A stretch of 64,000 bases of DNA, from assembly GCF_003443675.1 (NCBI RefSeq), contig NZ_CP031963.1:124001-188000 (forward strand). Reading direction: 5' to 3'. How positions within the stretch are numbered: position 1 is the stretch's first letter; every line of letters begins with the position of its first letter. This document shows positions 27,192-36,922 of the stretch, piece after piece. The notes beneath the pieces are model-generated. The model worked only from the letters and a program-made list of their open reading frames with translations, did not search any database and had not been told where the DNA came from. Both the position numbers and the translations under genes were made by a program. This DNA comes from Aquimarina sp. BL5. Its GTDB lineage: Bacteria > Bacteroidota > Bacteroidia > Flavobacteriales > Flavobacteriaceae.

Positions 27192-30112
27192 TTAAAGAAA
27201 CTGACCTGTTAGTTTTACAAGATCGGTTAGATGGGGAACTAAGATTTGATTCACTTACGAAATCATTATATGCTACGGATGCATCAGTATATCGTAGGAT
27301 TCCTATTGCGGCTGCTTTTCCAAAGAATATATCAGATATAAAGAAAATTATTGATTTTGCTAATGATCATAATTGCGGTTTGATTCCTAGAACAGCTGGG
27401 ACATCCCTTGCAGGACAATGTGTAGGAGAAGGTATTGTAGTAGATGTATCTAAATATTTTACTAAGATAATCTCTGTTGATAAAACAAATAAAACGGTAA
27501 CCGTTCAACCGGGAGTGATTAGGGATGATCTTAATCGTTTTTTAAAACCATATGGATTATTTTTTGGCCCTAATACATCTACTTCTAATCGATGTATGAT
27601 TGGCGGAATGGTTGGTAATAACAGTAGTGGAACTACCTCTATACAATATGGAGTTACCAGAGATAAGGTAATTGAGTTACAAACGATTTTGTCTGATGGG
27701 AGTGAAGCTGTTTTTACAGATATTTCTAAAGAAGATTTTGAACATAAAATGAATCAAAATACTCTTGAAGGTAAAATATATAAAACCATTTACGAAGAAC
27801 TCTCACCAAAGGATATACAAAAGCGAATTGATGATAATTTTCCAAAACCGGATATACACAGACGTAATACTGGATATGCAATAGATGAACTTATAATATC
27901 AGCTATTTTTTCTGATAGAAAGGATAGCTTTAATATGTGTAAGTTACTATCTGGTAGTGAAGGAACATTGGCTTTTACTACCCAGATTACCTTACAGTTA
28001 GATGAGTTACCTCCGCAAGAATCATTGATGATTGCTTCTCATTTTCGCTCTATTGAAGATTGTCTTAATGCGGTAGCACCTGTAATGCAACACGAATTAT
28101 TCACTTGTGAGATGATGGATAAAACGATTTTAGATTGTACTAAGAATAATATAGAACAGCTTAAAAATCGTTTCTTTATAAAAGAAGATCCACAAGCAAT
28201 TTTAATGCTCGAACTAAGAGCAAACGATACTAAAAACCTTGAAAAACAAAAATTAGCACTTTTATCTACTCTAGAGAAATCAAAATTATCATATGCAAAT
28301 CCTATTTTATTAGGAGATGAAATACATCAGGCTTTAGAGCTTCGGAAAGCAGGATTAGGACTATTAGGTAATATTGTTGGTGATAAGAAAGCAGTTGCGT
28401 GTATAGAAGATACGGCAGTCGCTTTACCTGATTTGGCAGATTATATCGCCGAGTTTTCTGATCTTATGAAGAAACACGATCAGCAAGCCGTTTATTATGC
28501 GCACGCAGGTGCTGGAGAACTCCACCTAAGACCTATTTTAGATCTTAAAAAGAAAGAAGACGTAGTGCTTTTTAAAAAAATAACCGATGATGTAGCTGCT
28601 TTAGTAAAGAAGTATAAAGGATCTATGAGTGGAGAACATGGGGACGGAATTGTCCGTGCAGGATATATTCCTTTTATGATTGGAGAAGAGAATTATGAAT
28701 TATTGAAACGAATTAAAAATGCTTTTGATCCTAAAAGTATTTTCAATCCTGGTAAAATTGTCAATGCTTATGCTATGGATGAGCATCTACGATATGAAAT
28801 TGATCGTGAAGAACCTGAAATAAAAACATTGTTTGATTTTACGGATTCGCAAGGAATATTAAGGGCTACAGAAAAATGTAATGGTAGTGGTGATTGCAGA
28901 AAATCTGTAGAAGCAGGTGGAACCATGTGTCCAAGTTACAGAGCAACTAAAAATGAAAAAGATACCACCAGAGGTAGAGCAAATGCTCTAAGAGAAGTGT
29001 TAACTAATAATACAAGTAAAAATACATTTAATCAAAAGGAGTTAAAAGAAGTTTTTGATTTATGCCTTAGTTGTAAAGGGTGTTCTAGTGAATGTCCTTC
29101 TAATGTAGATGTGGCTACTTTAAAAGCTGAGTTTGAATATCAATACCAAAAAGAGCATGGAGTTTCGTTAAGAACGAAGCTATTTGCAAATAATAATAAA
29201 TTAAATAATCTAGGAAGAATTGCTCCTGGATTAACAAACTTTGTTTTTAAAAATACAATTACTTCTGGAATTTTAAAATCTACATTAGGTATTGCTAAAG
29301 AAAGAGATTTACCTCTGTTAAGTAAACAGTCTCTTAGAAATTGGTGCTGTAAAAATTTAGTATCCATTCAACCAAAAAATCCAATAAAAACTATTTACTT
29401 TTTCATAGATGAATTTACAGATCATTTAGACTCTAATATTGGAATTGATGCCATAGAACTACTAACTCAATTAAATTATGAAGTAAAAATAGCCAAGCAT
29501 AAAGAAAGTGGTAGAACTTTTATTTCGAAAGGTTTGTTAAAGCAAGCCAAAGCTTTGGCAAATCATAATGTAAGTGTTTTTAGTAATTTGATTTCGGATG
29601 AAATATCTCTAATCGGTTTAGAACCTTCAGCTATATTAACATTTAGAGATGAATATCTCCGATTAGCAGACCATAAAGAAGATGCTAAAACACTTTCTAA
29701 AAATGTTTTTCTCATCGATGAATTTTTAAAATCAGAAATCGAACTAGGAAACATTTCTTCTGATCAATTTACAAATGAAGAAAAGGTGATAAAACTTCAC
29801 GGACACTGTCATCAAAAAGCATTATCTACTATTCATACAACGTTTGTATATCTTAACTTACCTAAAAACTTTAAAGTTACTATTATTCCATCCGGATGTT
29901 GTGGTATGGCGGGATCTTTTGGATATGAAAAAGAACACTATGATATCAGTATGCAAGTAGGCGAGCAGACGTTGTTTCCATCCGTTAGAAAGGCTTCTGA
30001 AGCTACCATTATTGCTGCTGTTGGAACGAGTTGTAGACATCAGATAAAAGATGGGACACAACGCACTGCGTTGCATCCCATTAGTATATTAAGAAAAGCC
30101 TTTGTCAATTAG
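27188..30112 (+). CDS. YdiJ-like FAD/Fe-S oxidoreductase, likely D-2-hydroxyglutarate dehydrogenase
   Basis: A 974-residue fusion. An FAD-binding_4 domain (PRTAGTSLAGQCVGEGIVVDVS; GGMVGNNSSGT) and FAD-oxidase C domain (SGEHGDGIVR) are followed by two Fe-S Cys clusters (CNGSGDCRK...MCPSYRAT near 570 and CLSCKGCSSECPS near 630) and CCG-type Cys motifs (GHCHQKAL, SGCCGMAGSFGYE) at the end. This is the layout and length of E. coli YdiJ, a D-2-hydroxyglutarate dehydrogenase. Coupled by an ATGA overlap to the Lrp gene and divergent from an HglS-like gene that would make its substrate. Glycolate or D-lactate remain alternatives. Confidence 0.82.
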   Translation: MIKETDLLVLQDRLDGELRFDSLTKSLYATDASVYRRIPIAAAFPKNISDIKKIIDFANDHNCGLIPRTAGTSLAGQCVGEGIVVDVSKYFTKIISVDKTNKTVTVQPGVIRDDLNRFLKPYGLFFGPNTSTSNRCMIGGMVGNNSSGTTSIQYGVTRDKVIELQTILSDGSEAVFTDISKEDFEHKMNQNTLEGKIYKTIYEELSPKDIQKRIDDNFPKPDIHRRNTGYAIDELIISAIFSDRKDSFNMCKLLSGSEGTLAFTTQITLQLDELPPQESLMIASHFRSIEDCLNAVAPVMQHELFTCEMMDKTILDCTKNNIEQLKNRFFIKEDPQAILMLELRANDTKNLEKQKLALLSTLEKSKLSYANPILLGDEIHQALELRKAGLGLLGNIVGDKKAVACIEDTAVALPDLADYIAEFSDLMKKHDQQAVYYAHAGAGELHLRPILDLKKKEDVVLFKKITDDVAALVKKYKGSMSGEHGDGIVRAGYIPFMIGEENYELLKRIKNAFDPKSIFNPGKIVNAYAMDEHLRYEIDREEPEIKTLFDFTDSQGILRATEKCNGSGDCRKSVEAGGTMCPSYRATKNEKDTTRGRANALREVLTNNTSKNTFNQKELKEVFDLCLSCKGCSSECPSNVDVATLKAEFEYQYQKEHGVSLRTKLFANNNKLNNLGRIAPGLTNFVFKNTITSGILKSTLGIAKERDLPLLSKQSLRNWCCKNLVSIQPKNPIKTIYFFIDEFTDHLDSNIGIDAIELLTQLNYEVKIAKHKESGRTFISKGLLKQAKALANHNVSVFSNLISDEISLIGLEPSAILTFRDEYLRLADHKEDAKTLSKNVFLIDEFLKSEIELGNISSDQFTNEEKVIKLHGHCHQKALSTIHTTFVYLNLPKNFKVTIIPSGCCGMAGSFGYEKEHYDISMQVGEQTLFPSVRKASEATIIAAVGTSCRHQIKDGTQRTALHPISILRKAFVN

Positions 30113-30114
30113 TT

Positions 30115-31290
30115 TTACCAAGATATTTGAGTAGTACAGTTAGAATCAGATGGCCTTCTTGAGTATGTTACCTCTACATTGGTAATACCTCTATTTGAAA
30201 GATCTTCAGTGTATGTGAATTTTGAAAAACTTCCAGGATTTATTTCCTGTATAAAACCTTGAGTGTCTACAAGAAGAAATACAGATTGAATACTCCAACG
30301 TCTTGAACATCCTAATCCCACAAACGCCTGTCTACACTTATAACTTCTCATTGTAGCGACAAGTCTAGTGCTTGTTAGATTATTTCTTACGAAAACATTT
30401 CGATAATATCCTCCTGTGCATACTTCATAGCATTCTCCCGGATCTCCAATTGGAATAATACCTCCATCTGATGGATCTATAGGTAATTCTTCTAATCCAG
30501 AACAAACAATATTACACACTCTTGGTACCCAAACCTGTCTGTATTGGGGAGTGAATGTATTTATTATTGAGGTATTCCCAGTCAATTCTCTTCGCTCACC
30601 TGGAGGAGACCATATACAATTGTCTTTTAGTGTTTCATCAAAAGTTTTATTGATATTTTCATTCAATAAATTGATAACAATTAAATCATCATTCTTATTT
30701 CCTGATTTTTTTAGTGAAGGATCATTTTTATAATTTAGATTAATCCTTAATTCCTTATTAGAATATTCCAGTTTTGAACCTGCAACGTAAACAATTCCAT
30801 TTTTATCCAACAAAGTAGCTAAAATTTCATCCTTGATTCTAAATTGATCAATAGTGTAACCATCAAAAGACATATAGTTTTCATATTTCTTTTTTAGAGA
30901 ATTATATTCTTCATCAAAAGATTTTGCCAATGCTATATCTTTTGAATTGTCTTCTTGAAGAAAATCTTTATACTGGTTATAAATTCTTTTTTCTTCATCT
31001 AATGCGTTTATATATATAGAGAATAAAGAGTTGAAACCAATATCATTATTCCAGCTTATTATTTTCTCTTCTGATAGATCTTTTATCCATAAAATAGTAT
31101 TTTTAAAATCCTCTGTGGTTGCAAAGTTTAGCACTCCGTCTTCAGAAACATAGATTTTGGATGTAATTTCTTCAATATTGATTTCTTGATTAATATTTTC
31201 TAGTTCATCATTAACTTCCAACTCCTGTTGACAAGAATAGATTAGTAAAAAACTAAAAATGGACAATGTGATTTTTAAGATGTTTTTCAT
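30115..31290 (-). CDS. Cys-rich lipoprotein of unknown function
   Basis: A 391-residue protein with a lipobox (LLIYSCQQE), so a lipoprotein. The first half is Glu/Asn/Lys-rich and helical; the second half is Cys-rich and beta-like (CIWSPPGERRE, VCNIVCSGL, GECYEVCTGGYYRN, KCRQAFVGLGCSRRW, NCTTQISW), which suggests disulfide-stabilised structure outside the cell. It ends two bases after the convergent YdiJ-like gene. I do not recognise the family. Confidence 0.72.
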   Translation of the reverse strand: MKNILKITLSIFSFLLIYSCQQELEVNDELENINQEINIEEITSKIYVSEDGVLNFATTEDFKNTILWIKDLSEEKIISWNNDIGFNSLFSIYINALDEEKRIYNQYKDFLQEDNSKDIALAKSFDEEYNSLKKKYENYMSFDGYTIDQFRIKDEILATLLDKNGIVYVAGSKLEYSNKELRINLNYKNDPSLKKSGNKNDDLIVINLLNENINKTFDETLKDNCIWSPPGERRELTGNTSIINTFTPQYRQVWVPRVCNIVCSGLEELPIDPSDGGIIPIGDPGECYEVCTGGYYRNVFVRNNLTSTRLVATMRSYKCRQAFVGLGCSRRWSIQSVFLLVDTQGFIQEINPGSFSKFTYTEDLSNRGITNVEVTYSRRPSDSNCTTQISW

Positions 31291-31599
31291 TGTATGAATG
31301 ATTTTTATATAAATGATTTATTAAAGCAGATCATTAGTTCACTACTTTCATCAAATAGTTACGTATGGGATCATTTCTTACCCATGATTTTTATTAAAAA
31401 AATAATTATTCCCAAATTCATTTTTATTTACTCTCTCAATTTCTAATTTTTGGTAGCGTAATAGTTTGATTTTCAGTTATAATGTTTAGTCTTGATTATT
31501 TATAAAATAGAGCTTTCAAAATTGTGAATATCTATTGGTATAATTCGCTGTGAGATTTTTTTTTAAGATTTATATTTGGCATCCTAAAAAAGTAAATAT
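31291..31599. other. 309-base divergent intergenic region with one -7 box
   Basis: AT-rich spacer between the lipoprotein and the DUF4494 gene. TATATTTG at 31571-31578 fits the TAnnTTTG -7 element and is 21 bases before the DUF4494 ATG. Nothing else stands out. Confidence 0.5.
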
Positions 31600-32154
31600 A
31601 TGAGCGCTACTTGGTATGAATGTAAAGTAAAGTATAGAAAAATAAACGATTCCGGAGTACAGAAGGTTACTACAGAACCTTATTTGGTGGATGCTGTATC
31701 TTATACAGAAGCAGAAACTAGAATTAATGAAGAAATGGCAGCTTATGTTAGCGAAGAATTTAAAATCACTAATATAAAAGTTGCGAATTTTGCCGAGATA
31801 CATCCGTTTGAGAATTCTGATCGTTGGTTTAAGTCAAAGGTATCTTTGATTGCATATGATGAAGAAAGTGGTAAAGAACGAAAAACTAATATGTACTTAC
31901 TTGTACAGGCAAATGATGTAAAAGAAGCTTTCGATAATACAAATAGTATGATGAAAGGTACCACAGGAGATTATACCATACCAGCTATTACAGAATCGCC
32001 AATCATGGATGTGTTTCCTTATTTTACAGGAGAAGAAGATCAATTAGAAAAGTTTAAAGCATTACGAGATTCTATTCAGGTTGTAGAAGAAGTAGAGATA
32101 GATGAAAATGTACCTGCAGCTCCTGGTTTTATTATAAAAGACGAAGAAGAATAA
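31600..32154 (+). CDS. DUF4494 domain protein
   Basis: A 184-residue cytoplasmic protein that starts MSATWYECKVKYRKINDSG and belongs to DUF4494, a family restricted to Bacteroidota, whose members are of about this length. The fold alternates beta strands and helices with an acidic tail (KDEEE). No catalytic motif is visible and its role is unknown. A promoter box lies upstream and a strong terminator downstream, so it is a single-gene unit. Confidence 0.82.
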   Translation: MSATWYECKVKYRKINDSGVQKVTTEPYLVDAVSYTEAETRINEEMAAYVSEEFKITNIKVANFAEIHPFENSDRWFKSKVSLIAYDEESGKERKTNMYLLVQANDVKEAFDNTNSMMKGTTGDYTIPAITESPIMDVFPYFTGEEDQLEKFKALRDSIQVVEEVEIDENVPAAPGFIIKDEEE

Positions 32155-32209
32155 TTTCTTTTTAGATACTATTATTAGAAATCTGGTATAATACTGTTTT
32201 CTATTTTAT

Positions 32210-32257
32210 AAGTTTTTATATCTGTGATTTGTCATAGATGTAAAAACTTTTTTTTTA
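32210..32257 (+). terminator. Terminator after the DUF4494 gene
   Basis: AAGTTTTTA (32210-32218) pairs with TAAAAACTT (32241-32249), with inner ATCT/AGAT pairing, and is followed by a T-run. Confidence 0.85.
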
Positions 32258-32389
32258 CAATAGAATTATATGTGGAACTATTAAATTGATTTTTACTAAG
32301 ATACTAGTAACTTATTCCGGAATTAGTCGTCATACATATGTTACTTATTCTTAAGTAATTTTATATATCAATCAAAAATAAAGAATCAC

Positions 32390-34054
32390 ATGAAATCATT
32401 ACAAAAAATTAGATTACTCTTTTTTGCAAGTCTTTGTACAATCTGTTTTACACACGTTCAAGGTCAAAATATAGAGAAAGATATTGATGCTATTATTTCT
32501 TCAATGTATACCGCGAATGAACCAGGAGTTTCTATTTTAGTAGCAAAAGATGGTAAATCTATTTATCGCAAGGCATTTGGTAAAGCAAGTCTAGAGTTAG
32601 ATGTTCCTTTAAAACCAGAAAATGTATTCGAGATAGGGTCAATTACTAAACAGTTTACAGCGGTTGCTATTCTAATGTTAGAGGAACAAGGAAAGCTTAA
32701 AATTGATGATGAAATCACGAAATACATTCCAGATTATCCCACTAATGGTAAAAAGATCACGATTCATCATTTACTGAATCATACTTCGGGTATAAAAAGT
32801 TATACAGGGATGCAAAGCTTCATGAAATCCGCAAGAACGGATATGACGCCAAAAGAACTTATTGACGTTTTTAAAAATGAGCCAATGGATTTTGATCCTG
32901 GAGAAGAGTTCAAGTATAATAATTCTGGGTACATATTATTAGGATATATCATTGAGGTAATTTCGGGGGATACTTATGAGAATTTTATCGAGAAGAATAT
33001 TTTTGAAAAGATTGACATGAATTCTTCTTATTATGGAAATATGAGTGAGCTTATTAAAAACAGAGCATTAGGTTATAAACAAGAAGGTGATACGTTTTTA
33101 AATGCAGATTATCTTAGTTTGACATTGCCATATGCCGCTGGTTCATTAATGTCTACAATAGATGATTTGTTAAAATGGCAAAATGCAATTAATGCAAATA
33201 CCTTTATAAAAAGAACAAGCTTAGAAAAAGCAATTAACGGTTCTACATTGAATAGTGGTGAGGAAATTAATTATGGATATGGTTGGCGTAAGACTGATAT
33301 ACAGGGTTCTAAAGGATATTCTCATAGTGGAGGGATTTTTGGGTATACAACGAATGGAATTTTTCTTGAAAAAGAAAATGTGTATGTAATTGGGTTGACT
33401 AATTGTAATTGTAAAAACATACGTGAAATTACTATGAAAGTAGCCGCTACGGTAATAGGTAAACCAATTCCAGATAAGAAAGATGCTATACCATTATCCA
33501 TTGATGAAGCAAAGAAATGGGTTGGTGCATATGAGTTCGAAGAAGGTGTGATAAGACATATTATCCTAAAAGAGGGTAAGTTATTTAGTCTTAAGGAAGG
33601 AAAGAACTCAAGAGAATTTGAGATATATCCAATGAAAGATGGTTCATTTATATTTGATGATGGAACCATATCATATACTTTTTCTTTGGAAGATGATGCC
33701 ACACGACAAACCGTTTTTAAAACGGCTCAAGAAAATTTTGTGGGAAAAGGAATTGATAAAGCACCTCCTGCAGAAAGAAAGTCAATAACTGTAGCACCAG
33801 ATGTTTTAAAACATTATGTAGGTAAGTATGAACTACAACCAAATTTTATTATTGATATAACTTTAGAAGGAAATTCTATATATGCAATGGCTACAGGTCA
33901 ACCTAAATTTGAGATTTTTGCAGAAAGTGAAACACAATTTTTCCTAAAAGTAGTTCCTGCAGAAATTACATTCAATAAAAGTGATAAAGGAACCATAGAT
34001 AGTTTGACTTTAAACCAAGGAGGAAGACAAATGCCTGCTAAACGAATAGAATAA
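32390..34054 (+). CDS. Periplasmic serine hydrolase (class C beta-lactamase-like)
   Basis: A 554-residue protein with an N-terminal signal peptide ending at VQGQ. The beta-lactamase/transpeptidase fold carries SITK (SxxK, near residue 85), YNNSGY (YxN) and HSGG (third motif). Two DUF3471-like beta domains follow to the end. It is probably a D-aminopeptidase, esterase or PBP-like hydrolase rather than an antibiotic-resistance enzyme. It has its own terminator overlapping the end of the convergent second miaE. Confidence 0.86.
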   Translation: MKSLQKIRLLFFASLCTICFTHVQGQNIEKDIDAIISSMYTANEPGVSILVAKDGKSIYRKAFGKASLELDVPLKPENVFEIGSITKQFTAVAILMLEEQGKLKIDDEITKYIPDYPTNGKKITIHHLLNHTSGIKSYTGMQSFMKSARTDMTPKELIDVFKNEPMDFDPGEEFKYNNSGYILLGYIIEVISGDTYENFIEKNIFEKIDMNSSYYGNMSELIKNRALGYKQEGDTFLNADYLSLTLPYAAGSLMSTIDDLLKWQNAINANTFIKRTSLEKAINGSTLNSGEEINYGYGWRKTDIQGSKGYSHSGGIFGYTTNGIFLEKENVYVIGLTNCNCKNIREITMKVAATVIGKPIPDKKDAIPLSIDEAKKWVGAYEFEEGVIRHIILKEGKLFSLKEGKNSREFEIYPMKDGSFIFDDGTISYTFSLEDDATRQTVFKTAQENFVGKGIDKAPPAERKSITVAPDVLKHYVGKYELQPNFIIDITLEGNSIYAMATGQPKFEIFAESETQFFLKVVPAEITFNKSDKGTIDSLTLNQGGRQMPAKRIE

Positions 34055-34080
34055 TTTTAGCTTTTATCCAAAAGAAATAT

Positions 34081-34133
34081 AGAAACGATATGTAGATAGG
34101 TTATTAAAATTATCCGTGTATCGTTTCTTTTTT
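34081..34133 (+). terminator. Terminator after the serine hydrolase
   Basis: AGAAACGATA (34081-34090) and TATCGTTTCT (34119-34128) are perfect complements and run into five Ts. The right arm lies inside the 3' end of the convergent miaE copy, so coding and stop signals share bases. Confidence 0.7.
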
Positions 34134-34694
34134 GCCATATTTTTGAATAAGTTCTCCTTCGAATTTCAGTAGGTCTTGCCATTGTTGATCCACATCAATA
34201 TCTTTTCCGTATTTACGCGCAAAACCAATAAAGGTTGTATAGTGACCCGCTTCACTAATCATAAGATCATGATAGAATTTTGATAATTCGGAATCCTTTA
34301 TTTTTTCCGAAAGAAGTTTAAAACGTTCACAACTTCGAGCTTCGATCATAGCAGAAAAAAGCAATCTACTTACTAAACCTTGCTGACGACTTCCTCCTTG
34401 TTTTACTTTATGCTTAAATAATTCATTTACATAACTATCTTTTCGTTCGCGTCCGAGTTTATAACCACGCTTTTTTATGAGTTCATGAACCATTTGAAAA
34501 TGCTCTAATTCTTCTTGAGCTAAGATCAGTAAATCGGTTACCAGATCTTCGTGTTCAGAGTTTAGTGTGATAATAGTAATAGCATTGGTTGCTGCTTTTT
34601 GTTCACACCAAGCGTGATCTGTAAGAATTTCTTCGATATTTGATTCTACTAATGCAGCCCAACGAGGATCCGTTGCCAATTTTAAACCAAGCAT
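34110..34694 (-). CDS. miaE: tRNA-(ms2io6A)-hydroxylase MiaE, copy 2
   Basis: A 194-residue MiaE homologue of the same layout as the copy at 20135: MLGLKLATDPRW, EELEHF, EARSCERFKLLSE and SEAGHYTTF keep the diiron ligands. Overall identity to copy 1 is roughly 60% by eye, and both keep the same C-terminal end (K-E-S/T-I-H-G). Having two may mean different tRNA substrates, oxygen levels or timing. Confidence 0.9.
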   Translation of the reverse strand: MLGLKLATDPRWAALVESNIEEILTDHAWCEQKAATNAITIITLNSEHEDLVTDLLILAQEELEHFQMVHELIKKRGYKLGRERKDSYVNELFKHKVKQGGSRQQGLVSRLLFSAMIEARSCERFKLLSEKIKDSELSKFYHDLMISEAGHYTTFIGFARKYGKDIDVDQQWQDLLKFEGELIQKYGKKETIHG

Positions 34695-34821
34695 AAATGT
34701 TTTGTTTTAGATGATTTGGAATGTTTGACCAAAGATACGTATTACAGCTTTTGTTTTTTAACAATTATAATTATTGATTATAAAAGTGGTTTGATGGTTC
34801 ACTGTGGATATAGACTTCTTA

Positions 34822-35961
34822 TTAAACAATTGTAAACAATTCTATTTGTTCATTTTTCCCTCTTAATGAAGCTTTATCAACTGTCTTGTATGTAAAACCA
34901 GAGTTGTTTTTCAATTTTTTTACTAAACAATCAGAAATAAGAATAACTTGTCCATAGGTGTTACAGAGTCCTTCAATTCTGGCTGTAGTATTAAGTACAT
35001 CTCCTGTAAAAACGATAACCTTTTTAATTGTTCCAATTTCGCCGGCTGTAATCATTCCGCAATGAAATCCTGCTTTAAAAGTTGGTAAAACTCCAAATTG
35101 TTCCAGATATTTTGTAGATTGATTTTTGAGAGCTTTTTGCATAGAGTAAAAACAATGAATACAGTTATTATTTTTAAGTCCTTTATCTAAACTCCAAGAA
35201 ACCACAATTTCATCTCCTACATACTGATATATAATACCCGCGTGTTCTACAATAGCGTTGGATAGATCAGCATAATATTGGGCTAACATCTCAAAATATT
35301 TCACGTGACCTAATTTTTCAGCAATAGAAGTAGAGGACTTCATATCCAAAAACATAAAAATGCGCTCTTCTTCAATGGGTTTATGGTATTTTCCAGTAAA
35401 AAAATTAAATAATACTTCTTGACCAATATTGTCACTTACTTCTAGATAAAACAAAGAAAATCCAATAGTTGTTATGATATATAATATAACACTAAGAAAA
35501 GCAATATTAGTTACAAAATTGCGCAAATTTATCCATACGTTCTTGTCAAATAAATCAGTATCAAATTCAACAATGAATGATATAGTAGCTGTACTAACTA
35601 AGAAAATAATTACTATAACTATATAAAAAGCTATTTTGTAGATTATTTTTTTAAGGAAGCTTTTCGAATAAAAGAATTTATTAAAATATAATACTTCAAA
35701 AGAACCAATAATTAACCCAAAAATACAAGCAGAAATTATGGAAATAATGATACTGTTATTAAAGTTATAAGGATTGTTAGTAGAAGGGTAATGGGTTGCA
35801 TCACCGAGAATTCCTTTTTCTAAAAATAAATAAATTAAAGATGAAATAATAAAAAGTATAATGAAAGGAGTAACCCTATATATTAATCTTTTTTTTAAAG
35901 GAGAAAGTATACTCATTAAAAGTATGAATGTTAACTGGTGGTTAAAGAGGAGCATGCTCAC
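34822..35961 (-). CDS. Membrane-bound class III adenylate/guanylate cyclase
   Basis: A 379-residue protein with four or more membrane segments in the first half and a class III cyclase domain in the second. The first metal Asp is in FMFLDMKSSTSIAEKLG and the second in YVGDEIVVSW; FKAGFHCGMITAGEIG and FTGDVLNTTARIEGL complete the fold. Start may instead be the Met at 35913 (MSILSPLKKR). It would make cAMP or cGMP; two Crp/Fnr proteins in the window are possible but unproven readers. Confidence 0.85.
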   Translation of the reverse strand: MSMLLFNHQLTFILLMSILSPLKKRLIYRVTPFIILFIISSLIYLFLEKGILGDATHYPSTNNPYNFNNSIIISIISACIFGLIIGSFEVLYFNKFFYSKSFLKKIIYKIAFYIVIVIIFLVSTATISFIVEFDTDLFDKNVWINLRNFVTNIAFLSVILYIITTIGFSLFYLEVSDNIGQEVLFNFFTGKYHKPIEEERIFMFLDMKSSTSIAEKLGHVKYFEMLAQYYADLSNAIVEHAGIIYQYVGDEIVVSWSLDKGLKNNNCIHCFYSMQKALKNQSTKYLEQFGVLPTFKAGFHCGMITAGEIGTIKKVIVFTGDVLNTTARIEGLCNTYGQVILISDCLVKKLKNNSGFTYKTVDKASLRGKNEQIELFTIV

Positions 35962-36076
35962 TCAAAGTTAAGAATAAATATTTTGGGTATTAAAAGTTGT
36001 TACAGAAAAGGACGGATCACATTGCTTAAAGTTGCAAAGAAGTTATAGCGATACGTTATTAGAAGTATATTGATTA

Positions 36077-36922
36077 TTATTTTTTTATCAATTTATTGAT
36101 TGCAAAAGAAGCTTGAATACTTTCTAAACTAATATCTAGATCTTCTATTTCATCATCTACCAATTTATCAGTTTTAATATCTTTATTTTGGTATGTTATA
36201 AGTTCCCACTCCTTATTTTTATACTCTAGAGCAGTAAGGTTTTCAATCCAATCACCAGAGTTTAAATACATACAGGATCCATTTTTATTAGATTTTTTGG
36301 TTATTTGAGGTTGATGAATGTGTCCACAAATTACATAATGATAATCATTATCGATAGCTAAATCTGCTGCCACTTGTTCGAAATCATTAATATATTTCAC
36401 AGCCTTCTTTACACTATTTTTGATCTTTTTGGATAAAGAGAATTTTTCTTTACCAAACTTTACCAGACACCAATTCATAAGTTGATTTATTAATATCAAA
36501 AGATCATATCCCCAACCACCAAGTTTGGCAAGCCATTTTGCATTTTGTATAGAAGCATCAAAAATGTCGCCGTGAAATATCCAGGTTTTCTTATTATCTA
36601 ACTCCAGAACAACTTTATCCACTAATTGGAAGTTACCCATTTTGGTATCACTAAACTTTCTTAGCATCTCATCATGATTCCCTGTTATGTAAATAACTTC
36701 TGTTCCTTTTGAAGCAAAATTGATAATTTTTTTGATGATTTTAAGGTGTGATTTAGGAAAATAATGTTTTCTGAATTGCCAAATATCAATAATATCCCCA
36801 TTAAGAATAAGTGTTTTTGGTTTTATACTATTTAGATAATTTAACAATTCTTCCGCCTGACAGCCAAATGTCCCTAGATGGACATCAGAAATCACAACAA
36901 CTTCAACAATACGTTTTTTCAT
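36077..36922 (-). CDS. LpxH-like UDP-2,3-diacylglucosamine diphosphatase
   Basis: A 281-residue calcineurin-like metallophosphoesterase. Metal motifs are DVHLG, NGDIIDIWQ, GNHDE and GHIHQP, with HGDIFD between. The WQFRKHYFP segment fits the UDP-2,3-diacylglucosamine hydrolase branch used for lipid A synthesis in Bacteroidota. No signal peptide. It is divergent from bglX with a 303-base gap. Confidence 0.8.
   Translation of the reverse strand: MKKRIVEVVVISDVHLGTFGCQAEELLNYLNSIKPKTLILNGDIIDIWQFRKHYFPKSHLKIIKKIINFASKGTEVIYITGNHDEMLRKFSDTKMGNFQLVDKVVLELDNKKTWIFHGDIFDASIQNAKWLAKLGGWGYDLLILINQLMNWCLVKFGKEKFSLSKKIKNSVKKAVKYINDFEQVAADLAIDNDYHYVICGHIHQPQITKKSNKNGSCMYLNSGDWIENLTALEYKNKEWELITYQNKDIKTDKLVDDEIEDLDISLESIQASFAINKLIKK

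Noticed and set aside
34700..34820. Toxin-antitoxin or defence genes in small gaps around 34-35 kb
   Set aside because: No paired small ORFs with matching spacing or known motifs were found.
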